The notes: generated by a model not told the origin, from the letters alone. Numbered from the stretch's first letter, positions 1 to 9,413 are shown. The stretch: DNA of 59,793 nt from Pseudomonadales bacterium (GCA_020062665.1 JAGUVW010000064.1:1-59793), one strand, 5' to 3'. Program-made: numbers and translations.

Positions 1-526
1 CGACAGCGGACGTTGCAGCGGGTGCCGGTTTTATGGCGGTCTTCGGTGGAGCGGGCGCAGGCGAGGGTTCTTTTTTTGGCGCCACCACCGGAGCAGCAGC
101 ATTCCCGGCCAGCTTGCCCATGGAGCGACCATGCCGCGCGATGGCGATGACTTTTTCCTGCAGTATGCGCGCGCTCTCACCCGGATCGCCGGACATGGAT
201 TCGAAACTTTTCGGCAGGTAATCCAGCGCACCAGCTTCCAGCGCGTCGAGTGTGACACGGGCACCTTCGAAACTGAGGGATGAAAACATCATGATGGGCG
301 TTGGCCGGGCAGCCATGATAGCCTTCACGGCGGAAATGCCGTCGAGCAACGGCATTTCATAATCCATGGTGATGACATCCGGCTTCAGTTCGTTGGCTTT
401 TTCGATCGCCATACGGCCATTGTCGGCAAAGCCTGCAACCCTGATGTCCGGGTTACGCTCCAGAATCTCCTTGATGCGCCTGCGAAAAAAAGCAGAGTCG
501 TCGACGACCAGGACTTGGATCGGCAT
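1..526 (-). CDS. cheB: CheB, chemotaxis methylesterase (3' part cut by window edge)
   Basis: Partial gene: only the first 175 codons are inside the window. The protein begins MPIQVLVVDDSAFFRRR and shows a complete receiver domain (roughly residues 1-120) with the acidic pair VDD and the phospho-acceptor aspartate in VITMDYEMP. A proline/alanine-rich linker follows. The methylesterase domain that would remove methyl groups from chemoreceptors lies beyond the left edge, so its catalytic triad cannot be checked. It is the last visible gene of the flhA-to-cheB operon and starts 44 bases after the cheA stop. In this family CheA phosphorylates the receiver and so activates receptor demethylation during adaptation. 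The identification is strong because of the receiver motif together with the position straight after cheA; another receiver-linker protein is unlikely. Confidence 0.9.
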   Translation of the reverse strand, partial: MPIQVLVVDDSAFFRRRIKEILERNPDIRVAGFADNGRMAIEKANELKPDVITMDYEMPLLDGISAVKAIMAARPTPIMMFSSLSFEGARVTLDALEAGALDYLPKSFESMSGDPGESARILQEKVIAIARHGRSMGKLAGNAAAPVVAPKKEPSPAPAPPKTAIKPAPAATSAV

Positions 527-570
527 TCAATGGCTCCCGTCCGTTCGCACCCACATCATGCCGCGCACCC

Positions 571-2913
571 TCACGAACGGTGCGCATAGGCTTTCAGCAT
601 GCTGGGAATATCCAGAATCAGCGCTATGCGTCCATCACCGGTAATGGTTGCGCCGGCCATGCCGGGCGTTCCGTGCAGCATTTTGCCCAGCGGCTTGATC
701 ACCACTTCTTCCTGTCCGATCAGCTGATCCACGACAAAACCCACTTTCTGTGTACCAACGCTGACGATCACCACATGGGCTTCACGCTCGGATGCAGGCG
801 CACCTCGCACCAGCCAGCGCTTGAGATGAAACAGCGGCAGCGCCTTTTCCCGCACCACCACTACTTCCTGGCCGTCCACCACGTTGGTGCGCGAAAGATC
901 CAGATGGAATATCTCGTTCACGTTCACCAACGGCAGCGCGAATGCCTGCTTGCCCAGCATCACCATCAGGGTCGGCATGATCGCCAGCGTCAGCGGCACT
1001 TTGATGGCGATGCGGGTGCCAATGTTTTTTTCCGATTTGACGTCGATGGTGCCATTGAGCTGGCTGATCTTGGTTTTCACCACATCCATGCCCACACCAC
1101 GACCGGACACGTCGGAAATCTGATCTTTGGTGGAAAAACCTGGATGGAAAATCAGGTTGAAGGCTTCCTGATCGCTGAGGCGCTCGGCGGATTCTGCATC
1201 CATCAATCCCTTCTCTGCTGCCTTGCGCCGCAGTACGGCGGGATCCATACCACCACCATCGTCGGTGATGGACAATACGATGTGATCCCCTTCCTGCTCG
1301 GCCGCCAGCACCACGCGCCCGACGCGGGATTTTCCCATTTTCTCGCGCACATCCGGCGCTTCGATACCGTGATCCACGCTGTTACGCACCAGGTGCACCA
1401 GCGGATCGGCCAGCGCTTCCACCAGATTCTTGTCCAGATCGGTTTCTTCGCCTTCGAGTTCCAGGTTGATTTCTTTCTTCAGGTTACGCGCCAGATCGCG
1501 CACCACGCGGGGAAAGCGGCCGAATACTTTCTTGATCGGCTGCATCCGGGTTTTCATCACGGCCGTCTGCAGATCACCGGTGACAACATCCAGGTTGGCT
1601 ACCGCTTTTGCCAGATCCTCATCCGCGCTGCGCAGGCCCAACCGCACCAGGCGATTGCGCACCAATACCAGCTCACCCACCATGTTCATGATGTCGTCGA
1701 GGCGCTTGGTATCCACCCGCACGGTATTCTCGGCGGCCGCTTCCTTTGGCGCTGCAGCACCACCTCGGGCACCGGCACGACGCTCATCGCCATCGTCATC
1801 CATGTCGTGGGCAACGGCTTTGGCAGGTGCAGCCGGTTTGGGTTCCGGCTTCGGCGCGGGTTTGGCTTCTGCAGCAGACGCGGCACTGGCAGGTGCCTTC
1901 GCAGCGGGTTTGGCGGCGGGCTTTTCGGTTTTGGCGGGCGGTTCCGGCTTGGCCGCAGGTTTTTCCGCAGCAGCTTTCCCAGCCGTGGGCGACTTGCCCT
2001 TGCCATGCAACTGATCCAGCAGGGCTTCGAACTCATCGTCGGTAATCAGATCGCCGCTACCGGCAGGTGCAGCGGGTTTGGCATCGCTGGCAGTTTCGGC
2101 TTTGGGTGTGCCGCCATGCTTGCCCTTGCCATGCAGTTCATCCAGCAGGGCTTCGAATTCATCGTCAGTGATTTCTTCACCCGATGCTGATTTGGCGGCC
2201 GGCGCTGCCTTGGCTTGTGCAGGCGTAGCACCCACGGGCTTACCCTTGCCATGCAGTTGATCCAGCAGCGCTTCGAATTCTGCTTCGGTGATTTCCTCGC
2301 TGGAGCCGGATTTGGCGACTGCTTTGACTTCTTCATCTTCGCCGAACAGTTCGATGTCACCGCCACCGGCAGCGGATTTGGTGGCCGGTGCTTTTTCTTC
2401 GTCGAGCGCACCCAGCAGTTGTTCGAATTCTTCGTCAGTAATGTCGCCTGACGTGGCGGCGGCCTCGGGCTCTGCTTCGGCGGGCTCGTCATGCCCCGGA
2501 GCCGTTTGGGATGACGCGGGCACTTCGCCATGAATGATGGCATGCAATGCGTGCATCAATGCAGGATCGGCGGGCTCGGGAAAGGCACGCGCGTTCACTT
2601 GCGCGAACATGCCGTTGACGGCGTCCAGGGACTGCAGCACCACATCCATCAACTCGGATGTCACTTTCAGCTTGTTGTTGCGCAGCAAATCAAATGCGTT
2701 CTCGGCGGCATGACAGAGTTCCACCAGCGGATCAAGCTGCAAGAAACCCGCACCACCCTTGACGGTGTGAAATCCGCGGAAGATGGCATTCAGCAGATTG
2801 GCGTCATCCGGACGGTTTTCCAGCTCCACCAGCTGTTCCGACAGAACTTCGAGGATCTCCCCCGCTTCCACCAGAAAGTCCTGTAAGATTTCTTCATCCG
2901 CATCAAAACTCAT
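571..2913 (-). CDS. cheA: CheA, chemotaxis histidine kinase
   Basis: 780 residues. It autophosphorylates on histidine and passes phosphate to CheY and CheB in receptor-kinase arrays. An HPt domain fills about residues 1-110, with phospho-acceptor His49 in FRGFHTVKGGAG. A long Ala/Pro/Lys-rich linker (about 115-390) replaces a recognisable folded P2 domain. The linker carries four copies of an acidic-amphipathic motif of the type ITDDEFEALLDQLHGKGK, at about residues 153-170, 203-224, 244-266 and 287-307; the first copy is the most diverged. Then come the P3 dimerisation helix pair (VRVDTKRLDDIMNMVGEL), the ATPase domain (N box LVHLVRNSVDHGIE, G1 DDGGGMDP, G2 GRGVGMDVV) and a C-terminal CheW-like P5 domain. 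It starts 12 bases after cheZ ends. The large plus-strand open frame opposite it is a shadow of this high-GC gene. Confidence 0.97.
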   Translation of the reverse strand: MSFDADEEILQDFLVEAGEILEVLSEQLVELENRPDDANLLNAIFRGFHTVKGGAGFLQLDPLVELCHAAENAFDLLRNNKLKVTSELMDVVLQSLDAVNGMFAQVNARAFPEPADPALMHALHAIIHGEVPASSQTAPGHDEPAEAEPEAAATSGDITDEEFEQLLGALDEEKAPATKSAAGGGDIELFGEDEEVKAVAKSGSSEEITEAEFEALLDQLHGKGKPVGATPAQAKAAPAAKSASGEEITDDEFEALLDELHGKGKHGGTPKAETASDAKPAAPAGSGDLITDDEFEALLDQLHGKGKSPTAGKAAAEKPAAKPEPPAKTEKPAAKPAAKAPASAASAAEAKPAPKPEPKPAAPAKAVAHDMDDDGDERRAGARGGAAAPKEAAAENTVRVDTKRLDDIMNMVGELVLVRNRLVRLGLRSADEDLAKAVANLDVVTGDLQTAVMKTRMQPIKKVFGRFPRVVRDLARNLKKEINLELEGEETDLDKNLVEALADPLVHLVRNSVDHGIEAPDVREKMGKSRVGRVVLAAEQEGDHIVLSITDDGGGMDPAVLRRKAAEKGLMDAESAERLSDQEAFNLIFHPGFSTKDQISDVSGRGVGMDVVKTKISQLNGTIDVKSEKNIGTRIAIKVPLTLAIMPTLMVMLGKQAFALPLVNVNEIFHLDLSRTNVVDGQEVVVVREKALPLFHLKRWLVRGAPASEREAHVVIVSVGTQKVGFVVDQLIGQEEVVIKPLGKMLHGTPGMAGATITGDGRIALILDIPSMLKAYAHRS

Positions 2914-2925
2914 ACCCTGACTCCA

Positions 2926-3708
2926 TCAGAAACCGAGGCTGGACAACAGTGCGTCCACATCATCCTGGCCGGCTACTACATCGTTCCGTTTCTCCGGATT
3001 GATGATGGGACCTTCAGGGCCAATGTTGGGGCCGGTGTCGACCACGACTTTTTCGGGCAACTCATGTGTGATGCCGGTGATCTGATCGATGGTGCCCGCC
3101 ATCTTCACCAGATTCACCAGATTGTCTTCCACTTCGTGCACCAGCTGGATCACGCGGCGAATCACCTGGCCGGTCAGATCCTGAAAATCCTGCGCCAACA
3201 GAATGTCCGACAGATTGCTGCCGATGCGCGAGGTTTCGTCGCTGGCCAGATCCAGAAATTTTTCCACGTCGCGGGTCAGGCGGCGGAATTCCTCCGGCTT
3301 AATTTCCTTGCGCATCAGGCGCTGCCATTCCGGCTTCAGTGCCCGCGCCCGCTCACCGAGCTGTGACGTCAGTGGAATGATGTTTTCCACCATGTCCATG
3401 GTCTTGTTGGCAGCCTGCTCGGTTTTGGAGATGACGTAATTCAGCCGCTCGGAAGCGTCCTGCATGCGGGACATTTCGTCGTGCACCTTGTTGCCCGCGC
3501 GCGAGGTGTCAATGGCAAAATTCTTGATGGATTCATGCAGACTGCGGGTGAGCTTTCCGACTTCGTTAAACAGAAACTGGTCGCGCGCCTGATGCAGGTT
3601 GGCGATGGTGTTCATTGCTTCCAGCGCATCACCACTTTCAAGCTGCGTCAAAAGTGTCTTGGCGTATTCGACCAGTGGATCCTGCTGCGCTCGTTCCGTC
3701 ATGCTCAT
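2926..3708 (-). CDS. cheZ: CheZ, CheY-P phosphatase
   Basis: 260 residues. It removes phosphate from CheY-P and so ends the motor-reversal signal. The active-site helix motif AQDFQDLTGQVIRRV is present, including the catalytic glutamine of the DLTGQ segment. The C-terminal CheY-binding peptide DDVDALLSSLGF is intact. The body is mostly long helices, as expected for the CheZ four-helix bundle. It sits between cheY and cheA in the order usual for pseudomonads, with 26 bases to cheY and 12 to cheA. A second ATG two codons in (MTERAQ) is an alternative start; neither has a strong ribosome binding site. Confidence 0.96.
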   Translation of the reverse strand: MSMTERAQQDPLVEYAKTLLTQLESGDALEAMNTIANLHQARDQFLFNEVGKLTRSLHESIKNFAIDTSRAGNKVHDEMSRMQDASERLNYVISKTEQAANKTMDMVENIIPLTSQLGERARALKPEWQRLMRKEIKPEEFRRLTRDVEKFLDLASDETSRIGSNLSDILLAQDFQDLTGQVIRRVIQLVHEVEDNLVNLVKMAGTIDQITGITHELPEKVVVDTGPNIGPEGPIINPEKRNDVVAGQDDVDALLSSLGF

Positions 3709-3734
3709 CTCACGTCCGCTGACTGGGATTTTCC

Positions 3735-4121
3735 TCAGGCATCAACCCGCTCAAAGATCTTTTCGATTTTTTCCTTGAGCGCCTGAGCGGTGAAGGGCTT
3801 GACCACATAGCCGTTCACGCCTGCCTGGGCAGCTTCGATGATCTGTTCACGCTTGGCTTCCGCCGTCACCATCAGCACCGGGAGACTTTTCAGCTTGTCA
3901 TCGGCCCGCACGGCTTTGAGCAGGTCGATCCCCGTCATACCGGGCATATTCCAATCGGTAATAAGAAAATCAAAATCGGTGGCTTTCAGCATCGGGAGTG
4001 CCGAGTTGCCGTCGTCCGCTTCCTGGGTATTGGTGAACCCGAGATCGCGCAGCAGGTTCTTGATGATCCGTCGCATCGTGGAAAAGTCGTCAACGATGAG
4101 GATTTTCATGTTCTTGTTCAA
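3735..4121 (-). CDS. cheY: CheY, chemotaxis response regulator
   Basis: 128 residues from a TTG start. It is a single receiver domain that, when phosphorylated by CheA, binds the flagellar switch. The sequence shows the acidic pocket [10 protein letters not shown], phospho-acceptor aspartate in [10 protein letters not shown], the conserved Thr in MVTAEAK and the lysine in VVKPF. I chose the TTG at 4121 because GGAGG lies five bases upstream of it and it gives [12 protein letters not shown], the beginning seen in Vibrio-type CheY. The ATG that gives MKILIVDD (4109) has no good Shine-Dalgarno at proper spacing, and the ATG at 4133 lies before the Shine-Dalgarno. It is the first gene after a 101-base gap following fliA. 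Confidence 0.95.
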   Translation of the reverse strand: MNKNMKILIVDDFSTMRRIIKNLLRDLGFTNTQEADDGNSALPMLKATDFDFLITDWNMPGMTGIDLLKAVRADDKLKSLPVLMVTAEAKREQIIEAAQAGVNGYVVKPFTAQALKEKIEKIFERVDA

Positions 4122-4222
4122 GGCTGCCTCCATTGAACCTAATTGACTACTACAGGGTGGCCCGTTCTTGCCTTACGTAAGTCTAGTAGCAGAATTGGAC
4201 GTATCCAGTTTTTGTAACGGAA
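4122..4222. other. fliA-cheY intergenic gap
   Basis: A 101-base gap inside an otherwise tightly packed operon. It is the place where a second promoter for cheYZAB would be expected. I looked on the minus strand for a sigma-28 (TAAA / GCCGATAA) or sigma-54 site and found no convincing match. The right-hand end holds the strong Shine-Dalgarno that serves cheY. Confidence 0.4.
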
Positions 4223-4957
4223 TCAAAGCCACTCGCGCAGGCGCCCGCGCAAACGGTGAGCAGCTTGACTGTGGATCTGGCTGACCCGGGATTCACTGAC
4301 CCCCAGCACCTCACCAATTTCCTTGAGGTTGAGTTCTTCTTCGTAATAAAGGGAAAGCACCAGTTGTTCCCGTTCGGACAGGGTTTCGATGGCGGCGGCC
4401 AGGTGTTGGCGGAAGTCACCGTCGGTGAGGGCAGCCAGCGGATCATCGGAGGAGCGATCCTGCAGACTGGTGTCGATATGGTCGTCCGGAGACTCCAGAT
4501 CGCTCATGCTGAACAGTTTGGTGGCCATGCTGTCCTGCAGCATGCCGAAGTAATCGTCGAGGCTGATTCCCAGTTCCTGCGCGATCTCGCGATCGGTGGC
4601 GTCCCGACAGGTGCGGAATTCCACCGCACGGATGGCTTCCTGAACGCGGCGGGCGTTGCGGTGCACCGAGCGTGGCGCCCACTCACCCTTGCGCACTTCG
4701 TCGACCATGGCACCGCGAATGCGAATGCCCGCATAGGTTTCGAAGCTGGCGCCCTTGGTGGCGTCGAAGCGTTTGATGGCATCGAGCAAGCCGATCATGC
4801 CGGCCTGATACAGATCTTCCACCGACACCGAAGCAGGCAACCGCGCCAGCAGGTGATGCGCGATGCGTTTCACCAGTGGCGTATGGTGTTCCACCAGGGC
4901 TTCCAGTGGCGGTGCCGATTCATCGTTGTACATGGCGTATCGATTGACACCCTGCAT
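4223..4957 (-). CDS. fliA: FliA, flagellar sigma factor 28
   Basis: 244 residues. It directs RNA polymerase to late flagellar and chemotaxis promoters. Region 2 shows VSVEDLYQAGMIGLLDAIKRFD and the FETYAGIRIRGAMVDEVR segment typical of FliA. Region 3 shows ATDREIAQELG. Region 4 ends with LSLYYEEELNLKEIGEVLG, which precedes the helix-turn-helix SESRVSQIHSQAAHRLR. The length fits the family. It lies 11 bases after fleN, in the usual fleN-fliA-cheY order. Activity in this class is normally held back by the anti-sigma factor FlgM, which is not in the window. An ATG eight codons downstream is a weaker start. Confidence 0.96.
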   Translation of the reverse strand: MQGVNRYAMYNDESAPPLEALVEHHTPLVKRIAHHLLARLPASVSVEDLYQAGMIGLLDAIKRFDATKGASFETYAGIRIRGAMVDEVRKGEWAPRSVHRNARRVQEAIRAVEFRTCRDATDREIAQELGISLDDYFGMLQDSMATKLFSMSDLESPDDHIDTSLQDRSSDDPLAALTDGDFRQHLAAAIETLSEREQLVLSLYYEEELNLKEIGEVLGVSESRVSQIHSQAAHRLRGRLREWL

Positions 4958-4968
4958 GTGGCATCCCG

Positions 4969-5802
4969 CTACCTGACAGCAGCGCCCTGCACCAGCCGAT
5001 CAACGAAGAATTCCAGATGGCCGCGAGGTGTGGTGGGCAACGGCCAGCTGTCCACCTTGTTGGCCAGCGTGCGAAATGCCAGTGCCGCCTTGCTGCGGGG
5101 ATAGGCTTCCACCACCGGTTTCTGCCGCATGATGGCCTTGCGCACGTAATCGTCGTAGGGAATGCATCCTGTAAATTGTAGCGCGACATCCAGAAAACGG
5201 TCGGTGACCTTGGACAGCTTGGCGTAAATCTCGCGGCCCTCCTGCTGGGTGCGCACCATGTTCGCCAGAATATTGAAGCGGTACATGCCATGTTGTTGAT
5301 TCAACAGTTTAATCATGGCATACGCATCGGTGATGGATGTCGGTTCGTTGGTGACGACGAACAGACTTTCCTGCGCCGCGTTGACGAAACTCACCACCAT
5401 GTCGGAAATGCCGGCGGCGGTGTCGATCAGCAGCACGTCCACCAGATCACTCAGTTCGCTGAACGCATGAATCAGGCCCGCGTGTTCCCGCGCGCCCATA
5501 TTCACCAGCTCCACCACGCCGGAAGACGCCGGCACGATCTTCATGCCGCCGGGGCCATCCACCAGAATATCGCGCAAGGTGCACTCGCCTTTGAGGACGT
5601 GGGAAAGATTTTCCCGGGCGGTGAGCCCCAGCAGAATATCCAGATTGGCCAGGCCAAGGTCGGCATCCAGCAGCACGACGCGCCGGCCCATCTCTGCCAG
5701 ACACATGCCCAGATTGATGGTGACGTTGCTCTTGCCAACGCCACCCTTGCCACCGGTTACCGCGATCACCTGTACGGGATGATTACTCATAAATGAATTC
5801 AC
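4969..5802 (-). CDS. fleN: FleN/FlhG, MinD-like flagellar number regulator
   Basis: 277 residues, close to the 280 of Pseudomonas FleN. It is a ParA/MinD-type ATPase that limits flagellar number by opposing FlhF and the master regulator FleQ. Visible motifs are the deviant Walker A GGKGGVGKSN (about residues 17-26), LLDADLGLANLDILLG and the Walker B segment VLLIDTAAGISD. The C-terminal segment VDSWPLPTTPRGHLEFFVDRL matches the FleN pattern. The GTG at 5802 is preceded by AAAGG at five bases and is chosen; an ATG four codons later (MSNHPVQ) also works. It follows flhF with an 18-base gap, as expected for a pair that acts together at the pole. Confidence 0.96.
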   Translation of the reverse strand: MNSFMSNHPVQVIAVTGGKGGVGKSNVTINLGMCLAEMGRRVVLLDADLGLANLDILLGLTARENLSHVLKGECTLRDILVDGPGGMKIVPASSGVVELVNMGAREHAGLIHAFSELSDLVDVLLIDTAAGISDMVVSFVNAAQESLFVVTNEPTSITDAYAMIKLLNQQHGMYRFNILANMVRTQQEGREIYAKLSKVTDRFLDVALQFTGCIPYDDYVRKAIMRQKPVVEAYPRSKAALAFRTLANKVDSWPLPTTPRGHLEFFVDRLVQGAAVR

Positions 5803-5820
5803 AAATACCTTTCTTCTGTC

Positions 5821-7272
5821 TTAGGCGTAGGCCAGATTGGTTTCCGTCGATGCCAGGGCGTCGTTATACAGATCCGCCACCAGGCTATCGTCAGCTCGGT
5901 ATTCCTTGGCCAGGGCGATAGCGTGGTTGATCAGGCGGGATGGCTGGGGAACTTCGATGTCATCCGGAATATTCTGCCCGTCCGTGATGTAGGCAATGGG
6001 TAACTGCGCTTCGATTGCTACACTTAAAGCCTCGCCCAAACTGGCGGATTCGTCCAGTTTTGTGAAGATACATCCCTCAAGATTCAAATGCTTGTAATCG
6101 TCGACCGCCCTGTCAAGAATCCGGCGCTGGGCCGTGCTGGACAGCACCAGCCAGCGCTGGACATTCGCGCCCATGGTTTCCAGCAGGCGCATCTGCTCCT
6201 TGTGCACCTGATCCTTGTGACTGAGGCCGGCTGTATCGATCAAAATCAGCTTCTTGCGTGAAAGCGAGCGCAGGATCTGATCGAGCGGATGCTGATCGGT
6301 CACCACGCGCACCGGCACTTTCAGAATGCGGCCCAGCGTGCTCAGCTGCTCGTGACCGGCGATGCGATAGCTGTCGGTGGTCACCAGGGCGATATCGTCG
6401 GCGCCATGTTCGAGTACATATTTTGTCGCCAGCTTGGCGATGGTGGTGGTTTTGCCCACACCGGCCGGGCCGACGAAAGCGAATATGCCACCGTGCGCCA
6501 GAATGTCTTCCTGCATCAGCGGCAGATCGTCACCCAGTTCTTTCAAGCTATGTTGCCACGCGGCCTTCACATCCATGTCCGGCTTCAGGTTGCGCAGCAG
6601 TTTGCGACACAGGGCCGGCGACAAACCCAGGCGGGTCAGGCGCTTGAATACATTGGCTTCCAGGGGATGGCGATAGCTGAAATCGCCCCACGCCACATTG
6701 GCCAGTTGCACGCTCAACATGCTGCGCAGCTGACTGATTTCATTGCGCATGGCCGCCAGTTCTGCATTGGGAATGGGGGCGGCAGGCCTCGCGACCGGTT
6801 GAGCTGCAGCGGCTTGCGCTGCCGGCTCCCGCTGCAACTGGCTGCGACCCTGCTTGCTGATCGCAACACTGGGTTCGCTTTCATCGCCGCTCTCCAGCTG
6901 GCTGATCTGCTTCAGCCATTCTTCACCGAAAGCGCGCTTGGCCGGTGCCGCTGCCTGCTGTTCTGCGAAACGTTTTACCTGTTGTGCCAGCGCAGCGTCA
7001 GCACTCTTGTCCCGTGCGATGACACGACCGGGATCACCCTGAGCCGGCGCTTTCACCGGCGCAGCGTTATCCATGAATGGCGGCACGTGGTTGGTTTTGC
7101 GCTCACGCTCCTGATGTTCCGCCATGAATACGTCATAGTCGGCGGCGGCAATGATTTCCACGCCCGCAGCCACCTTGCGATTCGACAGAATCACGGCTTC
7201 GGCGCCCAGTTGATCGCGAACCATTTTCAGTGCCTGACGCATGTCCGGTGCAGTGAATTTATGTGTACTCAT
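5821..7272 (-). CDS. flhF: FlhF, SRP-type GTPase for polar flagellar placement
   Basis: 483 residues. The protein is a GTPase of the SRP54/FtsY group that marks the pole where the flagellum is built. The N-terminal region (about 1-200) is variable, charged and alanine-rich. The NG domain follows, with P-loop GPAGVGKTTTIAKLA, the segment VTTDSYRIAGHEQL, the DTAG motif in LILIDTAGLSHKD, and FTKLDESASLGEAL. The end carries YITDGQNIPDDIEVP, the usual FlhF C-terminal signature. It lies between flhA (17-base gap) and fleN. Confidence 0.96.
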   Translation of the reverse strand: MSTHKFTAPDMRQALKMVRDQLGAEAVILSNRKVAAGVEIIAAADYDVFMAEHQERERKTNHVPPFMDNAAPVKAPAQGDPGRVIARDKSADAALAQQVKRFAEQQAAAPAKRAFGEEWLKQISQLESGDESEPSVAISKQGRSQLQREPAAQAAAAQPVARPAAPIPNAELAAMRNEISQLRSMLSVQLANVAWGDFSYRHPLEANVFKRLTRLGLSPALCRKLLRNLKPDMDVKAAWQHSLKELGDDLPLMQEDILAHGGIFAFVGPAGVGKTTTIAKLATKYVLEHGADDIALVTTDSYRIAGHEQLSTLGRILKVPVRVVTDQHPLDQILRSLSRKKLILIDTAGLSHKDQVHKEQMRLLETMGANVQRWLVLSSTAQRRILDRAVDDYKHLNLEGCIFTKLDESASLGEALSVAIEAQLPIAYITDGQNIPDDIEVPQPSRLINHAIALAKEYRADDSLVADLYNDALASTETNLAYA

Positions 7273-7289
7273 TGCTGCTTACCTTTCTG

Positions 7290-9413
7290 TCACTGGCCGA
7301 CAGAGGCCGTAATCGTGATCTGTTTGGTGTCAGGAATTTCGTTGTAGGACAACACACTCAACCCCTGGACACTGAAACGCAGGAACCGTGACAACATCGG
7401 CCGTACGCCCTGCGATACCAGCAGCACTGCCGGATGTCCGGCCACTTCCTGTTTCTGTGCCGCTTTCGCCACCGAGCGCTGCAATTTTTCTGCAAGGCCC
7501 GGTTCGATGATCGCGTCACTGGCAGTACCGCCAGAATTCAGTGCTTGCTGTACTGCCTGATGCAACAGCTGTTCCAGTTCCGGCTGCAGCGTGATTACCG
7601 GCAGTTCGCGGCTGACACCAAAGATGGTTTGCACGATCAGGCGGGCAAGTGCCACGCGGGCCGCAGCAGTGAGCGCGTCAGGATCCTGACTCTTGGGCGC
7701 TACTTCTGCCAACGCTTCGGCGATGGTACGAATGTCGCGAATCGGCACGCCTTCCTGCAGCAGGTTCTGCAGCACTTTGTGCAGCTTGCTCAGCGGCAGC
7801 GGATTGGGTACCAGGTTTTCCACCAGTTTGGGTGAACTCTTCTGCAGGTTTTCCAGCAGCTTTTGTACTTCTTCGAAGCCCAGCAGTTCGTGGGCATGCT
7901 TGAGCATGATCTGGTTCAGGTGAGTGGCCACCACCGTGCTGGCATCCACCACGGTGTAGCCCATAGTTTGCGCCTGATCGCGCTGGCCAGGTTCGATCCA
8001 CACCGCATCCAAACCAAACGCCGGATCCTTGCAGGCAATACCATTGATGGTACCGAACACCTGGCCGGGATTGATGGCGAGTTCGCGATCGGCGTGCACT
8101 TCCGCTTCGTCGATGGAAACGCCCATCAGGGTAACGCGATAGGCATTCGGCAGCAGATCCAGGTTGTCGCGGATATGCACCGACGGCACCAGAAAACCCA
8201 GCTCCTGCGACAGTTTTTTCCGCACACCCTTGATGCGACCCAGCAGCTGGCCACCCTGCCCTTTGTCCACCAGCGGAATCAGGCGATAACCCACTTCCAG
8301 GCCGATGGAATCCACCGGTTGCACGTCGTCCCAGTTCAATTCCTTCCATTCGCTTTCGCGGGCGGCAGCGCCTTCTTCCATTTGTTTTTCGCGCAGTTCA
8401 GCCGGCGTGCCCGCTTTCTGCTTGACCTGCTGGCGATAGTGAATCCAGTACGCACCGCCCCCACAGGCCAGGGCCAGCCCCAGAAACGCAATGTGCGGCA
8501 TACCGGGAATCATGCCCATGATCGCCATGATGGCAGCGGCCACACCCAGCGCCTGGGGCGTGCCAAACATTTGGCGCATGACCTGGTTGCCCAATGCCTC
8601 GGAGCTATTGACCCGCGTAACGATAATGGCAGCGGCAGTCGACAGCAGCAGCGAGGGAATCTGCGCCACCAGGCCGTCACCGATGGTCAGCAGGGCATAC
8701 ACCCGCATTGCGCTGGAAAAATCCAGTCCGTGCTGGGCCATGCCGATGGCCAGGCCGCCGATGATATTGATGAACAACACCAGGATGCCGGCGATGGCAT
8801 CACCGCGCACGAACTTGCTCGCGCCGTCCATGGCGCCGTAGAAATCGGCTTCCGAGGACACATCCTGGCGGCGCTTCTTGGCTTCTTCCTGATTGATCAG
8901 GCCGGCGTTCAGGTCGGCATCGATGGCCATCTGCTTGCCGGGCATGGCGTCCAGGGTGAAACGGGCGCTGACTTCGGAAACCCGGCCGGCACCTTTGGTC
9001 ACCACCACAAAGTTGATGATCACCAGGATGGCGAACACCACGATACCCACGGCGTAATTGCCGCCGATCACCACCTCACCAAAGGCCTGGATGACCTTGC
9101 CCGCCGCGTCGCCGCCATTGTGACCTTCGAGCAGCACCACCCGCGTCGATGCCACGTTCAGCGCCAGCCGCAGCAGCGTCGCCACCAGCAGGATGGTGGG
9201 AAAGGTGGCAAAATCCAGCGGCCGCAGCGCGTACACCGCCACCAGCAGCACCACCAGCGACAGCGCGATATTGAAGGTGAAGAACACATCGAGCAGAAAC
9301 GCCGGCATGGGCAATGTCATCATCGCCATGATGATCAGCAGAAACGCTGGAATCCCCAGGTTGCCGTGTTTCAGAAGAACATTGCGAATTGGACTGCCTG
9401 CACCCGCCGCCAT
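7290..9413 (-). CDS. flhA: FlhA, flagellar export gate protein
   Basis: 707 residues from the chosen start. It is the integral-membrane export gate of the flagellar type III secretion system. The N-terminal half carries about eight hydrophobic segments. These include the highly conserved stretch around AGRVSEVSARFTLDAMPGKQMAIDADLNAG, the cytoplasmic loop family signature (only noted here in part). The C-terminal half (about 350-707) is the cytoplasmic domain that receives chaperone-substrate complexes. ATG at 9413 (MAAGAG) is preceded by GAAGG at four bases, so it is preferred over a TTG seven codons upstream. It heads the operon, and flhB, often its upstream neighbour, is not next to it. Confidence 0.96.
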   Translation of the reverse strand: MAAGAGSPIRNVLLKHGNLGIPAFLLIIMAMMTLPMPAFLLDVFFTFNIALSLVVLLVAVYALRPLDFATFPTILLVATLLRLALNVASTRVVLLEGHNGGDAAGKVIQAFGEVVIGGNYAVGIVVFAILVIINFVVVTKGAGRVSEVSARFTLDAMPGKQMAIDADLNAGLINQEEAKKRRQDVSSEADFYGAMDGASKFVRGDAIAGILVLFINIIGGLAIGMAQHGLDFSSAMRVYALLTIGDGLVAQIPSLLLSTAAAIIVTRVNSSEALGNQVMRQMFGTPQALGVAAAIMAIMGMIPGMPHIAFLGLALACGGGAYWIHYRQQVKQKAGTPAELREKQMEEGAAARESEWKELNWDDVQPVDSIGLEVGYRLIPLVDKGQGGQLLGRIKGVRKKLSQELGFLVPSVHIRDNLDLLPNAYRVTLMGVSIDEAEVHADRELAINPGQVFGTINGIACKDPAFGLDAVWIEPGQRDQAQTMGYTVVDASTVVATHLNQIMLKHAHELLGFEEVQKLLENLQKSSPKLVENLVPNPLPLSKLHKVLQNLLQEGVPIRDIRTIAEALAEVAPKSQDPDALTAAARVALARLIVQTIFGVSRELPVITLQPELEQLLHQAVQQALNSGGTASDAIIEPGLAEKLQRSVAKAAQKQEVAGHPAVLLVSQGVRPMLSRFLRFSVQGLSVLSYNEIPDTKQITITASVGQ

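Noticed and set aside
580-2190. 536-codon open frame on the plus strand opposite cheA
   Set aside because: It has low-complexity residues (His, Gln, Gly) typical of the antisense of a high-GC gene, and cheA is certain.
2078-2260. Direct DNA repeats as a separate repetitive element
   Set aside because: They are the coding side of the repeated CheA linker motif and need no other explanation.
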